Under the pieces are notes generated by a model. It saw only the letters and a list, made by a program, of their open reading frames with translations, was not told the DNA's origin and did not search any database. Position numbers and translations under genes: made by a program. A stretch of DNA of 64,000 bases from Devosia sp. (GTDB taxonomy: Bacteria > Pseudomonadota > Alphaproteobacteria > Rhizobiales > Devosiaceae). The DNA lies in NCBI RefSeq assembly GCF_028290625.1, contig NZ_JAQGJM010000027.1, forward strand, positions 124,001-188,000, given 5' to 3'. Positions 46,786 through 56,614 of this stretch are shown in pieces (within the stretch, counting starts at the first letter, position 1; each line of letters starts with the position of its first letter).

Positions 46786-48474
46786 CTAATGCGTGTTGAA
46801 GACCTGCTGATAGGGCACCATGGCGGCGCGCAAGGCCGCTACCTCCGCCTCGGTCGGATTGGTCGGATCGAGAGCGGCCGGCAGGGCACCGAACTTCATC
46901 AGACATGCCATCAGCAGCAGGCGGGCCTTGGTCGAGGTCAGGTTCATGCCCGAAATGGTCCAGGCCTCGGGATCGGAGAAGCCTTCGGGATAGCCGCGAC
47001 CGGTGCGGGCGACGGGAATGCCCGAAAGGCTGGCGACGCGGAGCATCTGGCCGCGCAGCTCGGAGGTGATGTTGCCGTAAGGAACCAAGCCTTCGATGAC
47101 AAACCCGCCTAGCCGACCAGACGCAAGCTTGTGCTTGATCTGGAAATCCAGGTCCGCCTCGGGCGCCGGATCGTCGCCGAAATTGTCGGCGAAATAGCCA
47201 CCCTCCTTGATGATCGAAACCGAGGGAATAGCGTCGGCCAGCAACTTGCCGGCGGCATCCTTGATCGGGAAATCGAAAGTCTCGACACCGCCCGAGCCAA
47301 GTCGGGTGGCCTTCACCGATGCAGGCAGCCTGCTGATGTTCACGTCGGAGCTGGAGGTATGCTTGTAGGCAGGAATATACATCAGGTATGGCGTGCCCAT
47401 ATGGGTGACCTGGCCCAAAATGCCGCCATGGCCACCGGTCGCCACATAGCCGCCGGGACGGGCATCGACCTTGGCGACCTCGCGAGCGGCGAAAAATTGC
47501 TGCTCCTGGATGACGACGGTGCCGGCACGGTTGCCGCCATTACCGTCCTTCCAGATGCCGGATTCGATATAGGTCACCGAGTCGACGATATTGGCGGGAC
47601 CATCATTGCTGATCTGACCCTGAGGACGCTGTGCGGCGTTGCAGGCGATCGGCAGCTTGGTATCGATCAGCAGGTTGAACCAATAGGCGCTTTCCTCGAC
47701 CTGGGGAGAACCCTGGGTCCAGATGGCGCCGTCATACTTACCCGACGACATGATGGCCTGCACGTCATTGGTGATCTTGGCCAGCAAAGGCCGCGGCGGT
47801 GACTTGGCCAGGTGCCAGGGTTTATAGCCAAAAAACTCGAAGCCCATCTTCTCGGCAGGCGTATCGCCCTCGCCGGTATCGGCGCGCTCGGCATTGGCCT
47901 GGCCCTTGGTGAAGCCGCCCGGTGGGGCAACACGGTAGAAATCGACCTCGGCGCGGCCACCGATGAGATTGACCTTGCCATTGGCGTCGATGGAGAGGCG
48001 GTCGATCTCCTCAAAACTGCGCGAACCATCGGGGAAAAAGCCCTGGCGGGCGAGTGGGCTGCCGGGATAGGTGGCCTCCTCCTCCCAAGGCTGGCCGTCC
48101 TGCTGCATGGCCATGTAGGGCAGTGGATAAAGGCCGTCCTCAGGCGTGAGTTCGATCTCGTAGACGGCCTTGTCGCCGTCGGACTTGCGCTCGGTGCTAA
48201 AACTGCCATCGGCACCGATATAGCCGTCGGGCTGGTCGTAGAGTTCGGCGGTATCGGCCTCGAGGGGATGGGCGGAGAACTGTTCGACATAGACCTTGAC
48301 CGGCGCAGCGAGCTTTTGCGCACGGAGCGGATCGAAGGCGGCGGCATTACCGTTGCCCGCCGTGAGCGGCGGCAGCCCCTTGCGCAGCCGAGCCTTGTTG
48401 GAGGTGACCAGCGGCGGGGTATTCTGGATGGTGGCGGTGGGGCCGGCCATGTGGGCGATGCGGATCTTGCTCAT
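46786..48474 (-). CDS. Large divergent asparaginase/glutaminase-fold protein
   Basis: A 562-residue protein, almost twice the usual length of a bacterial L-asparaginase (about 330). The region about 235-330 matches the asparaginase core: TQGSPQVEESAYWFNLLIDTKLPIACNAAQRPQG and SNDGPANIVDSV correspond to the HGTDT..ETAYFL and ADGPxN segments, with TQGS replacing HGTDT. The region about 420-500 matches the C-terminal lobe (GGFVIEGLVPYGNITSEL, IPVARTGRGYP). The N-terminal about 200 residues show no recognised domain; no signal peptide. It sits 11 bases from an FmdA-type amidase and 10 from ureE, so it probably hydrolyses an amide in this pathway. Confidence 0.7.
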   Translation of the reverse strand: MSKIRIAHMAGPTATIQNTPPLVTSNKARLRKGLPPLTAGNGNAAAFDPLRAQKLAAPVKVYVEQFSAHPLEADTAELYDQPDGYIGADGSFSTERKSDGDKAVYEIELTPEDGLYPLPYMAMQQDGQPWEEEATYPGSPLARQGFFPDGSRSFEEIDRLSIDANGKVNLIGGRAEVDFYRVAPPGGFTKGQANAERADTGEGDTPAEKMGFEFFGYKPWHLAKSPPRPLLAKITNDVQAIMSSGKYDGAIWTQGSPQVEESAYWFNLLIDTKLPIACNAAQRPQGQISNDGPANIVDSVTYIESGIWKDGNGGNRAGTVVIQEQQFFAAREVAKVDARPGGYVATGGHGGILGQVTHMGTPYLMYIPAYKHTSSSDVNISRLPASVKATRLGSGGVETFDFPIKDAAGKLLADAIPSVSIIKEGGYFADNFGDDPAPEADLDFQIKHKLASGRLGGFVIEGLVPYGNITSELRGQMLRVASLSGIPVARTGRGYPEGFSDPEAWTISGMNLTSTKARLLLMACLMKFGALPAALDPTNPTEAEVAALRAAMVPYQQVFNTH

Positions 48475-48485
48475 GTCTATGTCTC

Positions 48486-49427
48486 TCAGGCCGCCACGAA
48501 GTTCTTTTTGTCCATCATCATGTGGACGCCCTTGGAGCCGTTCACCGTCTGGGTGATGTGCAGGTCACCAGCCAGGCTGCACAGCATGTAGGCGTCTTCG
48601 CTCGGCAGGCCGGTCTTCTCGCCGAGCAGCACGATCATGTCGCGCAGGGCGCGAATGGCGCACTGGTCGAGGTCAGGATCCATGCCCATGGTGATGTGAT
48701 GCGTGGGCGTCTCGGCGCGTGGATAGGTGAAGGTGAGATCGTCGCGGACGATGAATTCGAACTTGCCGCGCAATGCCGTCTCGATGGCGGTGATGCACAC
48801 TTCGCCATCCCCCTGAACGCCATGGCCGTCCCCGCAGGAAAACAGACCGCCCTCCTCGAACACAGGCAGATAGAGGGTCGTGCCGGCGATCAGTTCCTTG
48901 TTGTCGAGGTTGCCGCCTGTGGCTTGCGGCGCAACCGAGTTCATCCGACCCCAGCCCTTGGGCGGCGCCAGCCCCATGACGCCGAAGAACGGCGCCAGTT
49001 CCAGTTCCAGGCCCCAGGGCATGATGCCCTTGTTGCGCTCGATATCGATGGGAATGTTGACCAGGCGCCCCTGGGCATAGTCATAGGGCAGCGTGCCAAG
49101 CAGCGGGATGATGACATTGAAGCCCCAATCCTGCAGCACGGAGACCTCGTGGATGCGCACTTCGAGCACATTGCCGGGCTTGGCCCCCTCGACATAGACC
49201 GGGCCGGTCAAGATATGGGGCCCAACCGGGGTCAGTCCGTTGAGAATGCTGTCAAGCTCGGGCGGAATGAAGAACTTGGTCGGATCGGGCAGCACCTCCT
49301 TGTTGCCGGTCACGGTATCGATAGTGACGATATCGCCGCTCTTGACGCGCAGGACCGGCTTCTCGGTGGCGTCGAAATAGCCCCAATGGCAGGTGTCGAC
49401 GCTGGGTTTAAGGTGATGCTCGGCCAA
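48486..49427 (-). CDS. Acetamidase/formamidase family protein (FmdA-like)
   Basis: A 313-residue FmdA/AmdA family amidohydrolase, which releases ammonia from formamide or acetamide-like substrates. Typical segments are CHWGYFDATEKPVLRVKSGDIVTIDTVTGN, GPHILTGPVYVEGAKPGNVLEVRI, the CGDGHGVQGDGEVC motif and HHITMGMD. It starts at TTG 49427, supported by AAGGGG seven bases upstream. First gene of the enzyme part of the nitrogen operon; a gap of about 140 AT-rich bases upstream probably carries a promoter. Confidence 0.9.
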   Translation of the reverse strand: MAEHHLKPSVDTCHWGYFDATEKPVLRVKSGDIVTIDTVTGNKEVLPDPTKFFIPPELDSILNGLTPVGPHILTGPVYVEGAKPGNVLEVRIHEVSVLQDWGFNVIIPLLGTLPYDYAQGRLVNIPIDIERNKGIMPWGLELELAPFFGVMGLAPPKGWGRMNSVAPQATGGNLDNKELIAGTTLYLPVFEEGGLFSCGDGHGVQGDGEVCITAIETALRGKFEFIVRDDLTFTYPRAETPTHHITMGMDPDLDQCAIRALRDMIVLLGEKTGLPSEDAYMLCSLAGDLHITQTVNGSKGVHMMMDKKNFVAA

Positions 49428-49568
49428 TCTGGTGCCCCTTGCCTGCCGCTATGGACGGCGACCTGCCGGTCGGATGCCGGCTGCTGTTGCGACTATCGCG
49501 TCACCACGACAGATAGTCAATATTTCAACTAATGATTTTTCGATTATATCGATGTGAATTACATAAGT

Positions 49569-50465
49569 CTATGGAAGTGCTGGGACTTCCTGAATTTTCA
49601 GCGCTGAGTTGGCGCGAATTGTATAGAGCGTCGTGGCCACGATGATGAGCATGCCGGCGATCAGCGAGGGCTCCAGATGCTCGTCGAAAAACACGAGACC
49701 TGCCGCGGCGATCAGCACCAGACGCAAGAAATCTAGCGGGGCCAGCCGGGCGGCCTCGGCATGGCGATAGGCCCCCACCAGTGTCCATTGGCCAAGCGTG
49801 CCGATGATGCCAATGGCCAGCAGCGCGAGCCACTCGTTGGGCGTCGGCATTTGCCAGGTCAAGAACAGCGGCACGATCAGCGCCGGCAAGATCAGGATGC
49901 CCTGATAGGTCAGCACGGTGCCAACGGATTCGGCGGGATCGAGGCCTCGAACCGACAGGATCATGCCGGCCGAAAGGACGGCGCCGGCGATCGCCAGCAG
50001 GACGAAGGGCATGCTGCCCTGCTCGGTCGGACTGAGCATGATATAGACCCCGACCAGGCCGATCAGGGTGGCAGCCCAGGTCTTGGGGGCGACATGCTCT
50101 TTAAGGAAAACCGCCGCGCCGATAGTGACAAACAGCGCCGTTGTGAAGCTGATGGCGCTGGCCAGCGCCAGCGGTAGGTAGATGAAGGTGACATAGGTGG
50201 CGACGGTGGAGCCCAGCGCGAACACGGCGCGCCAGAGCTGAAGCCGCAGGCTGTTGGTGCGCAGGATGGTGCGTACGCCCCGGCCCGCCTGCGCGAAGAT
50301 CACCAATTGCATGACTACTTGGCGAGCGACGATAACCAGGACCACCGGCACGGCTTGGCCGACCACGCGGATCAGCACCAGCAGAATGGAAAACGAGACA
50401 GCCGAGAGCAGCATCAGGATCGTGCCCTTGAGAATTGGGGGGCTGGCGTTCCATCGATCAAACAT
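49569..50465 (-). CDS. EamA/DMT-family transporter
   Basis: A 298-residue protein with ten predicted helices in two EamA repeats (about 15-140 and 150-290), e.g. GTILMLLSAVSFSILLVLIRVVG and ISFTTALFVTIGAAVFLKEHV. Drug/metabolite transporters of this type usually export metabolites or amides. ATG at 50465 has GAAGG eight bases upstream; an ATG six bases earlier is possible. It lies inside the nitrogen island between the ABC ATPases and FmdA, so export of an intermediate or product is plausible. Confidence 0.87.
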   Translation of the reverse strand: MFDRWNASPPILKGTILMLLSAVSFSILLVLIRVVGQAVPVVLVIVARQVVMQLVIFAQAGRGVRTILRTNSLRLQLWRAVFALGSTVATYVTFIYLPLALASAISFTTALFVTIGAAVFLKEHVAPKTWAATLIGLVGVYIMLSPTEQGSMPFVLLAIAGAVLSAGMILSVRGLDPAESVGTVLTYQGILILPALIVPLFLTWQMPTPNEWLALLAIGIIGTLGQWTLVGAYRHAEAARLAPLDFLRLVLIAAAGLVFFDEHLEPSLIAGMLIIVATTLYTIRANSALKIQEVPALP

Positions 50466-50545
50466 GAACATTGCCTTCGCCCGGTCGGTCCGTGGCGTTA
50501 TCGCGTGTGCGGGACAGGCGCAGGCCGAGGCGGCCGCGCAATGGA

Positions 50546-51610
50546 TCAGGCGGGCTCGACGATGTGTGGGTCGAAAGCCAGAAGGCCGTTGGTGGTGCCG
50601 ACCTTGAAGCAACGCGCCATATGGCCGCGCGCGTCGGTGACGGGGGGCGGCATGGTCACCGCGCAGTCGGGGCCGGCATATTTGCAGCGTGGCGCGAAGC
50701 TGCAGCCATCGGGCAAGGCTCGCAAATCCGGTGGGGTGCCGGCAATGGCCTCGAGCGGGGCACCACGACGCTGGTCCTTGATGGTGGAGGCCAGCATGGC
50801 CTTGGTATAGGGGTGCTGCGGATTGACCAGCACGTCGCGCGCCTCGCCATATTCGATGATGCGGCCGGCATACATCACGGCGACCTTGTCGGCGATCTGG
50901 GCGGCGACGCCGAGATCGTGGGTGACGAAGATCATCGACATGCCCATGTCGCGCTGCAGCTTGCGCAACAACACCAGCACCTGGATCTGCACCGATGCGT
51001 CGAGGGCAGTGGTTGGCTCGTCGGCCAGTAGCAGGCTGGGGCGGCAGGACAGCGCTACCGCAATCATGGCGCGTTGGCGCAGGCCACCTGAGAGCTCGTG
51101 CGGATAGGCCTTGAGCCGGCGTTCGGGCGACGGAACGCGGACCAGTTCGAGCAATTCGAGAGCGCGTTTCCAGGCGGCGTCGCGATCCAGCTTTTCGTGG
51201 CGCATCACGGTTTCGGCGATCTGATGGCCGATGGTGTAGAGCGGATCAAGCGCGGTCATCGGCTCCTGGAAGATCATCGAAATGGTGGAGCCACGCAACT
51301 CGCCCATGGTCTTTTCATTGACCTCGGTGATGTTGTGCTCGCCCACCATCATGGTGCCTTCGATGACGCTGCGCTTTTTGGGATGCAGGCGCAGCAGCGA
51401 GCGCATCATCACCGATTTGCCGGAACCGGATTCGCCGATGACGCATAGCACCTCGCCCTTGGCCAGATCGAAGGATACCCCGTTGACGGCCTTGACCGTT
51501 GCTTCACGGCTGACGAAGCGGACCTTGAGATCGTCGACATGCACGAAGGGATCGGCGGGCTTGGGATGGCGCCGGATCAGCGCCAGATCGGGAGATTTCA
51601 TCTCGTTCAT
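50546..51610 (-). CDS. Peptide/amide ABC transporter ATPase 1 (DppD/OppD family)
   Basis: A 354-residue ATPase: Walker A GESGSGKS, signature LSGGLRQRAMIA, Walker B LLLADEPTTALD, and the Opp/Dpp C-terminal extension with a CSFAPRCKYAGPDC cysteine motif. Start MNEMKSP at 51610 overlaps the stop of the second ATPase by ATGA. Partner of the following four genes of the importer. Confidence 0.92.
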   Translation of the reverse strand: MNEMKSPDLALIRRHPKPADPFVHVDDLKVRFVSREATVKAVNGVSFDLAKGEVLCVIGESGSGKSVMMRSLLRLHPKKRSVIEGTMMVGEHNITEVNEKTMGELRGSTISMIFQEPMTALDPLYTIGHQIAETVMRHEKLDRDAAWKRALELLELVRVPSPERRLKAYPHELSGGLRQRAMIAVALSCRPSLLLADEPTTALDASVQIQVLVLLRKLQRDMGMSMIFVTHDLGVAAQIADKVAVMYAGRIIEYGEARDVLVNPQHPYTKAMLASTIKDQRRGAPLEAIAGTPPDLRALPDGCSFAPRCKYAGPDCAVTMPPPVTDARGHMARCFKVGTTNGLLAFDPHIVEPA

Positions 51611-52716
51611 AGCGTTACTCCAAGATTGGCCCACATCATCGCATCGGCAGGCTTGGGCGCTTTGGTGTGGCCGGAACCGGCGTGGACCATGTGGCAGGCG
51701 GCCAGATGCGTGTCGGGCGTGGATCTGAGCACGTCACCCAGCGCCGGCGCCTTAGACATGCACACCTCCTCGACATGCGGACAGCGGGTATGGAAACGGC
51801 AGCCGGAGGGCGGATTGACCGGATTGGGCGGATCGCCCGCCAGCGGCGCGACTTCGACGCGGTCGGCGGGATCCATGCTCAAGCGGCATTCGAGCAGCGC
51901 CCGCGTATAGGGGTGCTTTGGCGCATCATAGATCTTGTCGACCGGGCCGATCTCGACCACCTGCCCCAGATACATCACCAGCACCCGGTCCGAGATGTAG
52001 CGGACGACGTGCAAGTCGTGGGAGATGAAGATGTAGGTGAGGTTGAGTTGCTCCTTGAGATCGCCGAGCAGGTTGAGGACCTGGGCTTCGACGGACTTGT
52101 CGAGCGCAGAGACCGCCTCGTCGAGAATGAGCAGGCGCGGATCGAGCGCCAGGGCGCGGGCGATGTTGACGCGCTGCTTCTGTCCGCCGGACAGTTCGTG
52201 CGGATAGCGCTGGCCAAAGCGGTCGGGTTTGAGACCAACCTTGTCCAGCAGCGCGCGAGCCTGTTCCTTGGCCTGCTTGGACGAGGCGCCCTGCACCTTG
52301 GGACCGTAGGCGATGGATTGCTCTATCGGCAGCCGCGGATTGAGCGATGAATAGCTGTCCTGAAACACCATCTGCAGCGACCGGCGCAGTCCATCGAGGG
52401 CGACGCCGAGCTTTTCGCCAACCGGATCGCCATCGAGGATGAGATGGCCTTCGTCCTTGTCGATCAGATACATCAGCAGCCGCGCCAGGGTGGACTTGCC
52501 GCAGCCGCTTTCACCGACGATGCCGAGGGTTTCGCCCTTGAGGACGTAGAAGGATATGTCGTCGACGGCCTTGACCTCCGCCACCTGGCGATTGAGCAGC
52601 CCGGCGCGGATCGGGAAATACTTCTTGATGTTCTCCACGATCAGCATCGGCTGGGCAGGACCACCGCGGTCGCGGCTATCGGGACTGGCGTCGATTGCGT
52701 CGATCAGATCGGTCAT
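51607..52716 (-). CDS. Peptide/amide ABC transporter ATPase 2 (DppF/OppF family)
   Basis: A 369-residue ATPase: Walker A GESGCGKST, signature LSGGQKQRVNIARA, Walker B LLILDEAVSALD, and the C-terminal CRFHTRCPHVEEVC motif. ATG at 52716 has a GAAAGGAA site and gives an N-terminus before the first strand; the longer open frame upstream overlaps the permease gene and is rejected. Confidence 0.92.
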   Translation of the reverse strand: MTDLIDAIDASPDSRDRGGPAQPMLIVENIKKYFPIRAGLLNRQVAEVKAVDDISFYVLKGETLGIVGESGCGKSTLARLLMYLIDKDEGHLILDGDPVGEKLGVALDGLRRSLQMVFQDSYSSLNPRLPIEQSIAYGPKVQGASSKQAKEQARALLDKVGLKPDRFGQRYPHELSGGQKQRVNIARALALDPRLLILDEAVSALDKSVEAQVLNLLGDLKEQLNLTYIFISHDLHVVRYISDRVLVMYLGQVVEIGPVDKIYDAPKHPYTRALLECRLSMDPADRVEVAPLAGDPPNPVNPPSGCRFHTRCPHVEEVCMSKAPALGDVLRSTPDTHLAACHMVHAGSGHTKAPKPADAMMWANLGVTL

Positions 52717-52733
52717 TTTCGGGTTCCTTTCGA

Positions 52734-53636
52734 TCAAGCCTTGACGTCCATGGCCTGGCGTAAGCCATCGCTCACCAGGTTGAAGGCAATGGAGGTGATG
52801 AGAATGGCGACGCCGGGGACGGCCGTTACCAGCGGCTCGACATAGATCGACTGCCGCAGGGTCGAGAGCATCAGGCCCCAGTCGGCGGTCGGCGGGGAGA
52901 CGCCGAGGCCGAGGAAGGACAGGCCGGAGGCAAGAATGATGGAGACCGAGACCAGCGTGGAGGCATAGACCAGGACGGGCGAGAGAATGTTGATCAGCAC
53001 ATGTGTACTGATAATCGATGCCGTGGAGGCGCCACTGGCGCGGGCGGCATCGACGAAGTCCATAGTGCGGACCTGGCTGGTAGCGGTTTCGGCGACGCGG
53101 CAAAGCGGCGGGATCAGCACCACGGTCAGGGTCAGCATCTGGTTGGTGATGCCGCCGCCCAGGCTGCCAGAGATGGCCACAGCCAGCAGAACCGATGGGA
53201 AGGCGAAGAACACGTCCATGGTACGCATGATCACCATATTGACCTTGCCGCCGTAATAGCCGGCGACGACGCCGAACAAGCCGCCGATGGTGGTGGCGAG
53301 GACGACGGGCATAATACCCATCAGCAGCGAAACGCGGCCGCCATAAAGCATGCGGCTGAGGAGATCGCGGCCCTGCTCGTCAGTGCCGAGAAAGTATTTG
53401 GGATGGAAGATCGGGCGCAGGCGGTTGGCCATGCTGGATTTGTCCGGATCCATCGGCGCGAGCCAGGGCGCAAACACCGCCGAGAGCACGATCAGGATGA
53501 TCAGGGCCAGGCAGAACAAGGTGACGTAATCATAACGCAGGCGGTTCCAGACGCTCCCCCAATAGCTGCGCACGCGTTGGGACGGAGCGGCTTGTGTGGC
53601 GGGGATCGGGATCAGATTGGCTGGGATATCGGACAT
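52734..53636 (-). CDS. Peptide/amide ABC transporter permease 2 (DppC family)
   Basis: A 300-residue permease with about six helices; the N-terminal cytoplasmic segment and first helix (LFCLALIILIVLSAVFAPWLAPMDP) are typical of DppC, and the EAA loop is DFVDAARASGASTASIISTHVLINI. Coupled closely to the two ATPase genes downstream. Confidence 0.92.
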   Translation of the reverse strand: MSDIPANLIPIPATQAAPSQRVRSYWGSVWNRLRYDYVTLFCLALIILIVLSAVFAPWLAPMDPDKSSMANRLRPIFHPKYFLGTDEQGRDLLSRMLYGGRVSLLMGIMPVVLATTIGGLFGVVAGYYGGKVNMVIMRTMDVFFAFPSVLLAVAISGSLGGGITNQMLTLTVVLIPPLCRVAETATSQVRTMDFVDAARASGASTASIISTHVLINILSPVLVYASTLVSVSIILASGLSFLGLGVSPPTADWGLMLSTLRQSIYVEPLVTAVPGVAILITSIAFNLVSDGLRQAMDVKA

Positions 53637-53649
53637 GGACTAGCCTCCG

Positions 53650-54606
53650 TCAGGCGCGTTTGATACGGGGATCGATCACCGACTGGGCAAGATCGACGAC
53701 GAGGTTGATAAGGACGAAGACGGTGGCGAGCACGAGGATGGTGCCCTGCAGCAACGGGATATCGCGGGTCAGGATCGCCTTGTTGAGGAGGAACCCGGTG
53801 CCCGGCCAGGTGAAGACGGTTTCCACCAGCACCGAACCGCCGATCAGGTAGCCAAGCTGCAGGCCCAGCATGGCGACCGCTTGCGGCATGATGTTGCGCA
53901 CCGCATGGAACATCACGGCCGTTTCGCTGAGCCCTTTGGCCCGCAAGGTTTGCACGAAATCCTGATTGAGGATTTCGGCGAGCGAGGCGCGTGTCGTTCG
54001 CGTCATGATGCCGAGCGGTGGCAGTGCCAGCGCAATGATGGGCATGATGGCGAACTTGAAATCTTCCCAATTGAAGTAGTTGAAGGTTTCCGAGCCACTA
54101 GCGCCCATGCCTGTGGCCGGAAGCCAGAACATGTTGACCGCGAAGACGATAACCAGCACCACGCCGAGCCAGAAGGTCGGCACCGAGATGCCGAACACAG
54201 CGACGGCGGTGATCAGCTTGTCGACGATGCTGCCGGAGCGATAGGCGGCGATGACACCGAGGATCATCGACAGCACGAAGGCCAGCGCCACGGAGATCAA
54301 GGCGATGGTGATGGTGTTACCGAAAGCGCGGAACACCTCGGTGGCGACGGGAGCATTATTAGCGATAGACATGCCCAGGTCGCCGCGCAGCACCTTGGCG
54401 ATCCAGATGAAATATTGGATCGGCAGCGGCTGATCGAGGCCGTAGGCGGCGCGCAGACGATCGGCGTCTTCCTGCGAGGCGGTGGGGGACAAGAGGTTCT
54501 GGATGGGATCGCCGGGGGCGATCTGGACCAGGGCGAAGCAGATGACCGTGACCCCAAACAGGATCGGCAGGGTCAGGACGAGGCGCCGGAGCGCGTAGAG
54601 CCACAT
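53650..54606 (-). CDS. Peptide/amide ABC transporter permease 1 (DppB family)
   Basis: A 318-residue permease with the DppB N-terminal helix (LRRLVLTLPILFGVTVICFALVQIAPGDP) and EAA loop DFVQTLRAKGLSETAVMFHAVRNIM. Forms the channel with the DppC-like protein encoded 13 bases downstream. Confidence 0.92.
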   Translation of the reverse strand: MWLYALRRLVLTLPILFGVTVICFALVQIAPGDPIQNLLSPTASQEDADRLRAAYGLDQPLPIQYFIWIAKVLRGDLGMSIANNAPVATEVFRAFGNTITIALISVALAFVLSMILGVIAAYRSGSIVDKLITAVAVFGISVPTFWLGVVLVIVFAVNMFWLPATGMGASGSETFNYFNWEDFKFAIMPIIALALPPLGIMTRTTRASLAEILNQDFVQTLRAKGLSETAVMFHAVRNIMPQAVAMLGLQLGYLIGGSVLVETVFTWPGTGFLLNKAILTRDIPLLQGTILVLATVFVLINLVVDLAQSVIDPRIKRA

Positions 54607-54691
54607 CTCATGTCTCCAATAAGTCGGTTTGCTGCAATCTTCCCTTAGAAGCCGCGGGCGCCAAAGCGTCCGCGGCTGTCATGCCGATCGG

Positions 54692-56284
54692 TTATGGTGC
54701 AACCACGATCGGAGTGAGGTCCTGGAACCAGCTCTGCGCCTGCACGAAGCCCGAGAGCTTGGGCGAGAGGGCGCGCGGATTGAGGTCGTGCACGATGTAG
54801 AGCTCGGAGGCATCGGCCACGACGGTCTCGTTCATCTTGGTCAGCAGCGCGTCGCGCTTGACCGGATCGAACTCTGCGATCGCCTGTTCACCGAGGGCAT
54901 CAACTTCGGGATTGTTGTAGACGCCCCAGTTGCAGCAGTTCGGGGACGCATTGCCGCTCATCCATTTCTTGAGCACGCCCTGCACGGCATCGATCGGGGC
55001 CATCGAGAAGTTGATGGCGTTGTATTCGGTGCCATCGGCGCCGGCGAGGAAGACGCCGATCAACGCGTTCCAATCCATCGGGATCAGCTCGACCTGGAAG
55101 CCGGCCTCGTCCAACTGTTCCTTGACCAGTTCGTTCATCGGCAAGGGCTGCATCTGGCCGGACCCGGACGTCGATATGCCAACCTTGATGACGCAGGGTA
55201 TGCAGCCGGCTTCGGTCAGCAGTGCCTTGGCCTTCTCCGGATCGTATTCGTATTTGACCGGGTTACCGTACCATTTCTGTGACGGGATCAGCGTTTGGTC
55301 CGCTGCGGTGGCAACGCCTTGCAGCATATCGACCATATCCTGCCGGTTCACCGCATAGTTCGCCGCCTGGCGGACGCGCAGATCATTGAACGGGGGCACG
55401 TCCATGCGGAACATGTAGTCCCAGTTATGCGGATAGGGCACGGTGATGATCTGCATGCCGGCACTCTTGAGGCGCGGAATGGTATCGGGCGATGGTGCTT
55501 CGACAAAATCGACCTGACCCGAGAGCAGCGCGGCGGCGCGGGTCGAGGCTTCCGGCATCGGCAACAGCACGAGACGATCATGCTTCGGAATCCGGTCCGG
55601 ATTCCAGTAATTCGGGTTCTTGACCAGTTCGAGCCGCTCATGCGGCGTCACGCTGTCGAACATATAGGGGCCGGTGCCCGAAGGATGGGCGCCGTACTTG
55701 ACGTAGTCGTTGCCGGCAGCGGTCACTGCGCAGTCCGAGATCATATAATACATCGCCATTTCGTAGGGAAACAGCGAGCTCGGCGCCTTCGTATTGATGG
55801 CGATGGTGTAGTCGTCGACCTTGTCGATGCTCTCGATCTGAGCCGTATAGGTGCCCATGCCGCCGACATGGCGCGGATTGAACTGCGGCGCTGTCGGATC
55901 CATCACGCGGGCGAAGTTCCAGATCGCCGAATCGGCGTTCCAGTCGCAGCCATCGTGATATTTGACCCCTTCGCGCAGGTGATAGATCCAGCGCTTGTTA
56001 TTGGCTGGATCGATCTCCCAGCTGGTGGCAAGACCGGGCATGATGTCGGCGGCCTTGTCCGAGCTGGATAAGTCCCACAGCGCCAAGCCGTCATAAAGCG
56101 TGTATCCGGCGAAGCGGTAACCTTCATAGCCCTGGTCGGGCGCCCCGGTGAAATCTGGAATATCGGCGGCGGTCATGGCTACGCGCAGAACGGACTCCGC
56201 GAAGGCGGATCCGGCAAAGCCGGCGCTGGCAAGTGCAGCAAACGCTGCGGCCTTGAACACGCCTGGCATTCTTGAAGATTTCAT
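54692..56284 (-). CDS. Peptide/amide ABC transporter substrate-binding protein (DppA family 5)
   Basis: A 530-residue periplasmic binding protein. Signal peptide FKAAAFAALASAGFAGSAFA precedes mature ESVLRVAMTAADIPDF. Family 5 signatures include KYHDGCDWNADSAIWNFARVMDP and the SGTGPYMFDSVTPHERLELVKNPNYW segment. ATG at 56284 has GGAG upstream; the longer frame is unsupported. First gene of the minus-strand nitrogen transcript, with an AT-rich bidirectional promoter region ahead of it. The ligand is unknown; neighbours suggest an amide. Confidence 0.92.
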   Translation of the reverse strand: MKSSRMPGVFKAAAFAALASAGFAGSAFAESVLRVAMTAADIPDFTGAPDQGYEGYRFAGYTLYDGLALWDLSSSDKAADIMPGLATSWEIDPANNKRWIYHLREGVKYHDGCDWNADSAIWNFARVMDPTAPQFNPRHVGGMGTYTAQIESIDKVDDYTIAINTKAPSSLFPYEMAMYYMISDCAVTAAGNDYVKYGAHPSGTGPYMFDSVTPHERLELVKNPNYWNPDRIPKHDRLVLLPMPEASTRAAALLSGQVDFVEAPSPDTIPRLKSAGMQIITVPYPHNWDYMFRMDVPPFNDLRVRQAANYAVNRQDMVDMLQGVATAADQTLIPSQKWYGNPVKYEYDPEKAKALLTEAGCIPCVIKVGISTSGSGQMQPLPMNELVKEQLDEAGFQVELIPMDWNALIGVFLAGADGTEYNAINFSMAPIDAVQGVLKKWMSGNASPNCCNWGVYNNPEVDALGEQAIAEFDPVKRDALLTKMNETVVADASELYIVHDLNPRALSPKLSGFVQAQSWFQDLTPIVVAP

Positions 56285-56614
56285 CGTGCTTTTCTCCTGC
56301 AAGCGGACGCGCCGGGGAAAGGCGCTGGCAAACCACGTTGCAAAGGCCATGCCAGCTTTCGCCCCTACGCCCCACCTCGAGACGACACGATTGCTAAAAT
56401 GTTCAATATAAAAGGATTTTGGTTTCGCATTGGAGCTATGCACGCCAATACGGCTCCAAAAACATGCTTTGTAGGCAATATGATAGCCGCAAAGTCCTAG
56501 CCAATTCGCGCAAAAATTGAGCAACTCGGCTAATATTTTGCCATTCTATATTATCGTTTTCAAATATCAAATAATGCACTATAACGACCTTGGTTCCCCC
56601 AAGGATGTTCGCCA
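56285..56614. promoter_or_regulatory. AT-rich bidirectional control region
   Basis: About 330 bases without genes between the divergent binding-protein and atzG genes. The centre (56390-56580) is strikingly AT-rich for this chromosome (ATATAAAAGG, TATATTATCG, CAAATATCAAATAATG) and must hold both promoters. Confidence 0.6.

Noticed and set aside
49428..49440. A TGGTGCCCCTTGC string resembling a sigma-54 promoter upstream of fmdA
   Set aside because: The GG-to-GC spacing is two bases too short and the string is on the strand opposite to fmdA.
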